A DNA stretch of 64,000 nucleotides from Wolfiporia cocos (Eukaryota; Basidiomycota; Agaricomycetes; Polyporales; Phaeolaceae). This document shows, in pieces, positions 55,346 through 64,000 of this stretch (positions are counted from its first letter, which is position 1; every line of letters starts with the position of its first letter). The position numbers were made by a program, and so were the translations under genes. The notes below the pieces were generated by a model. It had not been told where the DNA came from. It was given only the letters and a program-made list of their open reading frames with translations, and searched no databases. The stretch covers positions 1,550,001-1,614,000 of the forward strand of contig JACCLO010000010.1 in NCBI GenBank assembly GCA_029448655.1, in the 5' to 3' direction.

Positions 55346-56904
55346 GATGCATGATTGGGGGCCACGTCGCGAGCGTTATTCACATTGATGAGATGATTGT
55401 GATGACAATCACCCGGAACTTTCAGCACATACCTGAGAGCATACCGGTTGGTAACTAACGGCCTTAGCTGCGCAGGCGTGTTTTGAAGGGATGCTCAAGC
55501 ACGTCGCCGTCAAGCACGTCGCCGATGGAAGTCCGAGAGGTGCGCAAGCCGTTCTGCGGGATATTTGTAGCTCGGCCGGACTGCGAAGCATGTGAAGTTT
55601 CAAGTTCCCGAGGCGTCGGCCCCCGGCTGCTTCGTATTTCGAGCGGCGTGGATCATGACGATAACAGCCGGAAACTACTGAAGCTGAAACGGCCCATCCT
55701 CGGGGTCGATTCAGGACACAGGACGATACGGAGCAGCCACCAGTTTTACGACTTCCAGTCTAGGTCCCGTACCTCTCCACCTCTCACCCGGAGAACAACC
55801 TTGCCGTAGGGTGCCCAAATACTGGAATGATGCAGTCAAAGATGAGTTCAAGACCCTGATTTTGACCTCCATGATGATTGCAGATCAGGGTCGTATCGGA
55901 TCCACGACCACATGTACATATGTGTATATGTTCCGGTCTCGAATATGTCGTTCGGGACTTCTTCTTGTCTTCATCCGACCGCACTATTCAGTGCAGCCTA
56001 TCCGCTATATATGTCCCGTGAGGTCTATGCTCACTGTGACCGTCCGCGCGAGCTCCTTGAAGACAGGTTCGATGTTGTACGGACCGGACGACGCTTGCAC
56101 GGTCGAACCTCTCAATCTTCCTTCCAGCTATGAAATTGCATCCAAACCCAGGAGTATTAGCAAGAATGGATCACTCGAGGAGCGTGCCTCTGGCTGGTGC
56201 TTGCACGGCAGCTCAACCTCAAGTACGACAGCCCGCTCGCAGACTGCTTGCTCTCTCATTCACCACACACTACACTAGTTTGCTTCCCATGGCAACTGCA
56301 GAACGATAAATGGCTCAGCCAACTCGACTGGTGTCTGCACTGGTGCAATTTTCGTATCCCCGGCCTTCGGCAGTCTATATTTGCCGTGCTGTTGCTATAG
56401 ACCCTTGTGCTCGCATCTTGACCTAAGCACTGGCTAGTAGTTTTCGAGACTGAACATACCATTGTCTTATATCTGTGATCTTCGACATATCGGCTACTTG
56501 CTGTCGGGACTGTGGCTTAGCCTAACAAGCCCTTCGCATTCACTGTTGTGACCCGCTCGCTGCAATACGTATACAGTTGATGCTTTGAATAGGCCAATAA
56601 TTATCCGAAACTTGCGGATTTATGTCCAGAAATTCGACTCCGAGCGCAACAAGTGCGTATACATACATTTCAGAGATGTTTCCTCTAACGGTAGCCATTC
56701 TGTGGTCGGTCTCGCCGGCCAGGACCCTCGCGCGCGTTTTCATGCGTTCACTACCCTGGCTATCCGCGAATACAGCTCTATTTGAATCGCTATTGCTACA
56801 GTATACTCTGATGGCTCTGAGTCGATGCTATCATTGCTAGTGATACAATGCAAATACTTCCTCGTTCCCGACTCGTACCCCGACTGTCCTCGTTGCCAAC
56901 GTAC
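55346..56904. other. intergenic region, nothing recognised
   Basis: About 1.5 kb with short frames only. A direct duplication, AAGCACGTCGCCGT-CAAGCACGTCGCCG, lies at 55497-55523. The left part should carry the promoter of the Aim3/Bbc1-type gene. Confidence 0.4.
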
Positions 56905-58098
56905 TTAGAGTCCAACATCTCCCGGCTGCCTCTCACTAGTACTGCCATAATCCGTGTTCTGAAACGCCAGGTTCTGCGCCGCCGCCGTATCCGCCCCCTC
57001 CTGCACGCGCCTGTCGACGATGCTCTGCGCCTGTGCGGCGACCGAGTCCGACGGCGGGCGGTATCCGAGCGTCTTCTGCTCCGCGGACTGCAGCGTGCGT
57101 GCCTCGTCTGTCGTGATCGTGCTCGGGTTCACCTCCGGCGAGGTCTGCGGGGACATGGATGCTTGGCGGTGAGTCCTACAGTGGAGAGACAGAGGTGAGT
57201 GGTGTGAACATGGAGGGAAGGTTCAGACGTACTCAATGTTCCGCGCATCCTCGATGGCGGCCTGCGCGAGCGTCGCAGGGTCGACACCCCCGTTCACATC
57301 AGGGTGTTTGGCAGCGGCCGACTGCGCCTCTGCCGCTAGGGAGCCTGGGGGCGGGCGGTATCCGAGCGCCTTGTGCTCCTCCGACGTGAGCTTTCTCGCC
57401 TCGGCTGCCCAAAGCAACGTAGGTTAACAAACAGGGCTTCCGAGGGTAAAACTATGACCGACCTTTTCCAAGGGAATTCAAGTCGATTCCATTACTTCTC
57501 CCTTGGGACTTGGCGATCCTCTCAGCATCCTCCAACGCCGCTCGAGAAAGGTCGTGCTTATCAAGCTGCGCAGTGGCATCGGGATGCTTGGCAGCGGCGG
57601 CTTGCGCCTCTGCGGCCAGCGATCCCGGAGGAGGGCGATATCCGAGCGCTTTGTGCTTTTCGGACATCAGCCTGCGGGCGTCGGCTGGTCATCACAGACA
57701 GAGCACTGTCAGACATATCCTAGATATGGAGTGTTTCGTATGTACCTTCTCCGATGCTGTCGACGTTCACCAATTTCTTCTCCTGAATGCGCGCAGCGTC
57801 CTCCGCGGCGGCACGTCGGATGGCCTCCGCATTCAGGCCTGATTCGGCCTGCGGATGCTTGGCTGCCTCAGCCTGCGCGGACGCCGCGAGCGATCCTGGA
57901 GGAGGGCGGTATTGTGCTCAGCAGACATCAGCTTGCGAGCCTCGGCTGGTACGAGAGCGTGCGTGAGTCGCCGCTACGTAATATGATTTCCGATGTCATA
58001 CTCTCTCCAATGTTCTTGAGGTCGAGACGGCCAGCGCCGAAGAAGCGGTTGGCGTCCTGGTAGGCTGCGGAGACCACGGATCCGGCGTTGTGTGACAT
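56905..58098 (-). pseudogene. SMP-domain protein 2, frame broken by a 10-nt deletion
   Basis: Five exons (58002-58098, 57746-57945, 57463-57684, 57233-57404, 56905-57175) have good GT-AG borders. The start MSHNAGSVVSAAYQDANRFFGAGRLDLKNIGE is typical. Each later exon opens with an SMP repeat (EARKL-SEEHKALGYRPPPGSLAAEAQ-AAAKHP). In exon 2 the repeat reads ...MSAEH then loses frame: between 57911 and 57912 the stretch that other repeats fill with TCCGAGCGCC (plus strand) is missing. Summed exon length is 962 nt, 10 short of a multiple of three once restored. So the gene is either inactivated or the assembly dropped 10 bases. Protein class and role are as for SMP protein 1, its paralogue 40 kb away. 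Confidence 0.8.
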
Positions 58099-58425
58099 TG
58101 TTGCAAGAAATGGCCTGGGAATGTGGTATGTACGGACAAGTTGGGATGGGCGAATGAGCATGCTGGGAACTCGTGTTCGCGCAACCTCCTTTTATTGCGT
58201 GGAATGGTGCTACTGCGACGAATGTGGATGTGAGAGCCTGCAGCTGGCGACGGGGTGAATTGACGTCAATGAGGAGCGCGCTGTGGCGCAAGTGGTGTGC
58301 GTGGTGGCGAGCAGGGTAAGACGCCTGTAGCGATTGGCGGACGTCGTGCTGCAGAGGACAGATCTTCAGCGGAGAATAGAGAGGTCAGAACGGGTTAGGG
58401 GCTGTTGATGGCGTGGAGCAATTGT
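58099..58425. other. promoter-side flank of SMP gene 2
   Basis: Short AT/GC-mixed flank with no recognised motif. It ends at the ATTGT target duplication (58421-58425) of a TRIM-D insertion. Confidence 0.4.
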
Positions 58426-59357
58426 TGTCACAGATTATACCTGTAAAGGCATCTGGACGTTACGGAGTAATTAACTAGGGTATACGGAGGGAATACGTGG
58501 GTATAACCTGAACAAGGCTACCCGTAGACGCTAAGCGTGGGAATCTGAACTGCAGATATAGCCGGACCCTTGATAACAGCCAAGCTGTTATCGTAGCCCT
58601 TTTGGGGGAGTGGTCTATAACACCACTCATAAGCGCGTTGCATTGGGTCCGCTGTGCGTCTTGTGATATAATAACAGCTTACCCGGTCGCCGGTTCGAAC
58701 CTGGGCAGTGGCAAACGCTAATTGGGGGCGTTAATAAGTCACATGCCTGGGGCGCTTCCGAACCACTGGCGGCTGAGGGAAAAGTACCCACCACGTGACC
58801 CCCATGTATCACGGGGCCCCGCTTGTCGGGGATAAGATTGGTCAAAAGTTGGTGGTAAAAACTACTATTAAATAGCCTTAACCCGCTCCCAAAATCCAGG
58901 GATTAAGTCGGGCCTTCAAGAGGTTGGCACACACGTCACAAAAATAACTAAGGGGGAGACGGGCTCCCTACCACCGGACTAGTCACCCGGTGGGTAACAT
59001 ATAAATAACCGCGTGACACATGCATAGTAGAAGTGATACTTAGTACCGGGGGCGGCTTGATGCAGCCTAGTTACCTCCTTAACCAGAGACGGTTAATCCT
59101 TGAAGTGGGGGTAATGTCACAGATTATACCTGTAAAGGCATCTGGACGTTACGGAGTAATTAACTAGGGTATACGGAGGGAATACGTGGGTATAACCTGA
59201 ACAAGGCTACCCGTAGACGCTAAGCGTGGGAATCTGAACTGCAGATATAGCCGGACCCTTGATAACAGCCAAGCTGTTATCGTAGCCCTTTTGGGGGAGT
59301 GGTCTATAACACCACTCATAAGCGCGTTGCATTGGGTCCGCTGCGCGTCTTGTGATA
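58426..59357 (+). mobile_element. TRIM-D single copy
   Basis: A 932-bp element: 243-bp LTRs (58426-58668, 59115-59357) around a 446-bp interior, flanked by ATTGT on both sides (58421-58425, 59358-59362). It is related to the array at 2068-3653 but in the opposite orientation and diverged throughout. No protein is encoded. Just inside the LTR are a self-primer site and then a tRNA T-arm-like CCGGTTCGAACC. The two LTRs differ at only a position or two by eye (for example GCTGTGCGTC versus GCTGCGCGTC). Confidence 0.92.
58671..58680 (+). promoter_or_regulatory. TRIM-D self-primer binding site (single copy)
   Basis: ATAACAGCTT, 2 nt after the LTR, is the reverse complement of AAGCTGTTAT at 58582-58591, which lies 26 bp downstream of ATATA (58556-58560). 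The start site is within a perfect hairpin (GATAACAGC-CAA-GCTGTTATC). Relative to the array copy, one position has changed on both sides so pairing is kept. Confidence 0.75.
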
Positions 59358-59630
59358 ATTGTGGGGCGCGGTGGGTCATTTAAAACACCTAGAAATGCCA
59401 ACTTATGTAAACTCCTACAAAGTTAGCATACTCATCTGAAGCTCGTTCTTGCATGCATTGCGACAGTGTTGAGGTAGAGCGACATATGTACTCTGATTGC
59501 AATTTGGTTGCGCTTAAGTCAAAAAGGCGTACCCCCACTTGAGTCGTGCACCCATTCAAATGTTTTCTAGGTCTGATGCGATAGTGTTCTAGTCTCCTGG
59601 TATATCAGCTCTAGGGCCTGCGACGGGTGT

Positions 59631-60338
59631 TGTTACGGTTATTTTGATTTTTCGAATATCTGCAGAACTCACCACCGGTCGAATACGATACAGGGACTTG
59701 TTGCGCAACCAACCCCCCTGGCTACTCGTGACTCTACTGGGCGCATCCCCAGTTGTACTAGTTTGTAGAGCGTGTTTCATCATTGGCAGATCCAACTCTG
59801 CCTCCGTTTCATGTTCATCGTTTATTAGCTGATAGATGGCGTTCAACCGCCATCATTCCTATCTATCGTCTCGGATATATCACTACATACTTATCAAACG
59901 TTTGGTACTATAGCGTAGATAGTAGCGGTGACATCTGGGACAGGCTTGACCCCTGAAAGCTAACGAAGTATATAAACTCATGTACTTACTGTCGAGGCTC
60001 TTTAGCTCGACCTTGTTGTATAAACAAGAAGTCTTATACTCGTTCTCAAACGTAGGAAACTACGCTCAGTATTTCTCTCTCGAGCAACCGAACGACTAAG
60101 TCCTCGAAGTGCACATTGACTTCTCGGACTTAGGCGAGTCTTATATTCTATTCGACTCGCACTTGAACAGATTATATCCTCTAACGCGTATTGGATATTA
60201 ACCGATCTCCTAAGAACTTCCCTTAGGACCTGAAGGCATCTAACGAGTATTTGCCTTGTATACGGCTGTGTGCCTACGTGCAGAAGAACGATCTATATTC
60301 GCAACTCGAATATACGAACGGGTATTCGACCCGTAACA
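59631..60338 (+). repeat. solo LTR of family LTR-A
   Basis: A 708-bp forward copy, TGTTAC...GTAACA, flanked by GGTGT (59626-59630 and 60339-60343). It differs from the full-length element's LTR at scattered positions (for example TGTAGAGCG versus TGTAGGGCG). Confidence 0.93.
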
Positions 60339-60343
60339 GGTGT

Positions 60344-61871
60344 GGAGTCTCATCGATCACAAATCATGAGCGTAAGGCCGTTGCGAAACCTCCCTAATAC
60401 TGTATGTTATCCGTCCGTTCTATGCGTCGAAGGTGGATCTGACATTCGGGCCTGCAGGTTGTCATGGAGTATGAAGAGCTGATTCATAGCATCACTAGAA
60501 CTGTGGCGTCGACTCATGAAAGGTATCGCACGTTAGGTGGATCCGTCGACATCGGCGCCAGTACCAGCCACTTTGATGGCGCGCATGTCAAACAACCCGC
60601 CATCGCGTTGCACTGAGTTATACTCGGGCGCAGATCTCTTATGAGTGACACGGAGTGTACTTGTGCATCGTGCCAGTGTGGAAAAAACGAAAGAGGTAAC
60701 CGGTGAACTGGCGAAGCGCTGAAGTGACTGAGACGTCATAACTGCGAGACCGCGTCACATACAAATGGCACCAGTAGCCACACGACATGTGCATATAACC
60801 TGTCATTTCGTAAGTTGGACAACATCCGACACAAGTTGAACCCATCTGAGTGTGTATCGCTCTTATATAGTCTACTCCAAGGATGTCGACATCGAGTGAA
60901 GCATGAGATAGTCGATGCTCAGCGGAGCGAGCACCGCCTTGTCAAAGCCCCTGGTACGGTCGTTATTACAGGAACGTCAAACATGTCGCACCTACTCCAC
61001 TTCATCGTTTGTCTCTTTCGACTCAACACAGCGAAGAATCGTATTGTTCCCCATGAACACCGCGACGACATACGAGAGCTCGTGTGTCGAAGGTCAACCG
61101 ATCATGTTGCTATCCATCGCATGCGACTCACGGCTCTGTTGACATTGGTCATCTATCGGATGGGCTCCCCCGTAGTCTCAGTTATCGATTAACACCAGCG
61201 CTCGCGTTTCGAGGCGCCCTACACGATCGCGCCATCCATAATGACATGTACATCTTTCGTTTTCGATCAAAGCGCTTAGGATTCCTCCATAGCACAGCCA
61301 TTGCGGAGAAAAGCAGTGGATCTTTGGCAATTTAGAAGCATTCTGAGCCTTAAAAGTTCGTCATTCTTTCTATCAGCCGCCGACAGTATCTCACCGGGTC
61401 AATATTTGGATCACATTGTCAGTGCTGAGGTGAGTCCGCCCGCATACTACGTCTGCCCACGATTCTCATGTCATGCCGTTCTCCAATGCAACAACCCAGG
61501 TGGTTGATACATCTCGGACAACCGTGTATTGGGATCAAACTTCAAGGCGAGCAACCATATAATCACAGCTCATCGCGAGTAATCAAGCTGCCGCATAGTG
61601 AGCAATCGCTGCGTGGTGGGCGGTCAAACTGCCTATCAGTGGGCGATCAAAGCGCGACACGATGAAAATACAGATGGGTGAGGGCGTGCGGGATGACTGC
61701 GCAATTAATAGCCAACCCCTTGTGTGCGTCTGACCGACGTTCGCAATGATTTATCTAGATGATTTGTGCATCTGATCCATGCAGCAATCAGATACAAAAG
61801 CAAGCAATACATCGTGCTACCGGATCGTCACAGCGTCATAACACGCTTGAATGCCGACGTGCTAGACGGGT
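60344..61871. other. intergenic region, no gene assigned
   Basis: Short frames on the plus strand (60815-61335) could not be joined into a recognisable product. I see no repeat ends, tRNA or tandem repeats. Confidence 0.35.
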
Positions 61872-63149
61872 TCACTCTGCTTCCGGTTTCCGACAGATCG
61901 CCAGATACATAGGAGTAAAGAGCTGTACCACTCCACGTCAGCCTACTACTCTAGAGCGCTCAAACTATATAGCTGAAAACATACCTTGCACTTTCCGCCC
62001 TCGACCAGCCCCTCTGCAGCAATCCTCATGGTCTCGCCAACGTCCCATGTGCCTTTCGGGACCATGCCTAGTTTCTCTGCGACCCATAAGCCACAGTGGG
62101 TAATTATTTTTCCACTCCAAGTATTGCGCCACACTGTAACGAGGTCCCATGCCGTCTGTGCGTTAGATAGTTTGCCTTCAAGAGGGTAATACCATGGCAC
62201 CTCGTCAGGGTACTCTGCAAGGTCCTCTTCGTGTTTGATTGAGAAGCCAACAGACAGCAATGCCTCACGCGCTTTCCTGAGCGGGCGCATTTCTGGAATT
62301 CCGGAGCCAATCTCAATCTTGTGTGCCAACTCTTTGTGTGAGGGAAGCGACGGATCCCATGCCTCTGTCATAGCCCACTCATAGACGCCGAACTGTGAGC
62401 AAATAAGATAGAAATCTCTGCAAAGGGACGTGATCACGCACTGTTCCCCCGGGTTTCAAAACCTTGAAGATCTCTCCGTATACACCTTCCCAGGTCGGCG
62501 CATGTACGGTGGCCCCGATAGCGTACACTAGCGATTTTCATTTCCATCAGTCTACAATGGCCAAATGTTGCGATAGCCACTGACCAGCATCGAAGGAGCC
62601 CTCTTCAAATTGTTTGGACAGTTTCATGAAATCAGCCTTTATGAAGGAGACCTGCTCCTCAAGGCCAGCTTCCCGAGTGTACCGCACCGCTCTTCCAAGC
62701 TGGAACTCGTTGATGTTGACGCCGACAACTTGAACATTCACGAAGCGTGCCATGCCCCGTGCAGGCCCGCCTACGCCGCAGCCAACGTCTAGGACTCGCA
62801 TGCCCGGGCGAAGCGACATCTTTGCCGCAAGATAATGCTGACTTCGGGCAAGTGCAGCCGCGAAGGCCTCTCCCTTGTAAAAGCGGCAGAAGTGGAAAGA
62901 TCGTGCCCAACCGTACTCATAGAGCTCCGTCGCACCGTCATAATATCCTGTGACACGGTGTTTCATTATGAGACTATGTACAGCATCAGCTGGACTGTTA
63001 CGCGTACCGTTGACCACATCAGCGTATTCCTCAATGCGGGAATTGACATTGTTATCTTCGCCAAGGTCCTTTATTTGCCAATGTGTAGAATAATGCTGGA
63101 TGCCTTCACTGACACGTCCGTCGAGGGCTATCTGAGCAGTCTGGGGCAT
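61872..63149 (-). pseudogene. ERG6: ERG6-like sterol 24-C-methyltransferase with 1-nt frameshift
   Basis: Four exons (62585-63149, 62441-62527, 61985-62392, 61872-61922) have good borders and a CRKP-type end. SAM motif I is LDVGCGVGGPAR (about 119-131). Other family blocks are [86 protein letters not shown] and DEVPWYYPLEG. In exon 2 a run of five A on the plus strand (62457-62461), where four are needed to encode the family VLKPGGT block, shifts the frame; the exon total (1111 nt) is one over a multiple of three. The N-terminal about 70 residues are unlike usual Erg6. This may be a decaying paralogue or a homopolymer error. The enzyme methylates sterol side chains in ergosterol synthesis. 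Confidence 0.8.
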
Positions 63150-64000
63150 GGCGAGAGAATAGCAGGAAATGATAATACTTGCAGAAAGCGACGCTCCTAT
63201 TTATCGAAAATACTGCACCTCTACGATGTGCCATGGATTATCATAGGTACTAGCAGCAACAGGATATAAACCTCTGATTGGTTCGATGAGCTTGGATTTA
63301 TTTCTCAGACTAAAGTCTTGGCGAGCGACGACATATGATCAGGGGAAGATGCAGCCGCAGGAAGTATACGTACGGCACTGCATACTACTTCATTGCTCCA
63401 CGCTAAGTTCGCTGTCATAGAAGCTTTGTTCCGCGTTACTCAATGGAAGTTGTATACACTGAGTAAGCAGCTTGTCGCATGATTCTCGCAGTATCATGCT
63501 GACCGGCTTTGCGTAAGGCTTCATGGACCAGGCTGTCCAGTCCTGGAATATTCCTCAAGTGCATGTGCATACGAGACCCCTATCCAAAATGAATGCTTAC
63601 AGTAGACCTGCAATCATTGAGGATGGATGCTGCTCGGATATGCTAGTGCTATTCATGTTCCGCAAATTAATTAACGAACATTCACGTCAATTTGGCGAGC
63701 CCGTAGCCTCAGCCTATCCAGTCAGTGCCAAAGCAGTCATGGAACAGAAGGTCTACCTTGAAGATGCGGCTGAAAACGAAAATTGTCTTTCATGATATCA
63801 CTAGTATGATTCCAATTTGTAGTGTCACCACATAATGATAATAGCCAAGGCAAGGCAGGCACACTCGATGACGCCAACTCGGGGATAACGACTAGCACTC
63901 ACCCAGCATGAGACTTCGTGACATTAGTTGCAGAGGACCTCTAGTACTCAGCGGGCTGCTTCTGTACTATTTGAGGTGTCTTAATACACAATATAATTCG
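63150..64000. other. window end, nothing recognised
   Basis: Short frames only (for instance 63523-63795), with no recognisable domain. The left part should hold the promoter of the ERG6-like gene. Confidence 0.35.

Overview
This window is nuclear DNA of a filamentous fungus, most likely a mushroom-forming basidiomycete (Agaricomycetes). Genes are compact and split by many 41-62 bp GT-AG introns with CTNAC/CTAAT-like branch sites. The recognisable host proteins and the transposon families also have a basidiomycete look. I ran no database search; all names rest on motifs read by eye.

Layout. 1-7.8 kb is repeat-rich: solo LTRs of one Ty3/gypsy family (LTR-A), a tandem miniature LTR element (TRIM-D) nested in one of them, a 426-bp element with its own 5-bp target duplication, and GC-rich fold-back repeats. 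7.8-8.1 kb is a GC-rich minisatellite. 8.25-11.38 kb is a DDE DNA transposon with terminal inverted repeats and a TA target. 11.5-18.35 kb is a host gene block: eIF2D/TMA64 (-), an aquaporin (+) and an SMP-domain (LEA-like) gene (-). 19.17-44.52 kb is a cluster of three complete LTR retrotransposons, each with its own 5-bp target duplication: LTR-B (-, dUTPase-bearing), LTR-A (+, dUTPase plus chromodomain, with a third overlapping zinc-knuckle ORF) and LTR-C (+, 8 kb, no pol, apparently a parasite of an LTR-B-like element). Host genes then resume: DIM1 rRNA dimethylase (+), a BolA-like gene (-), a gene-poor 6.9 kb stretch, an Aim3/Bbc1-type gene (-), a second SMP gene with a 10-nt frame-breaking gap (-), a single TRIM-D copy, a solo LTR-A, and an ERG6-like sterol methyltransferase with a 1-nt frameshift (-).

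The strongest common signal is in the retroelements. In LTR-A, LTR-B, LTR-C and both TRIM-D insertions, a 10-11 nt sequence 1-2 nt inside the 5' LTR is the exact reverse complement of a site in the LTR lying 26-35 bp downstream of a TATA-like box, where the transcript should start. This is the arrangement expected for Tf1-type self-priming of reverse transcription. The paired sites covary between LTR-B and LTR-C and between the two TRIM-D insertions. LTR-A and LTR-B both carry a dUTPase domain, but on opposite sides of the protease.

The LTR pairs look identical by eye in all three full-length elements, so the 25-kb cluster probably formed recently. It lies between SMP gene 1 and DIM1, and the last LTR ends only 134 bp upstream of the DIM1 start codon.
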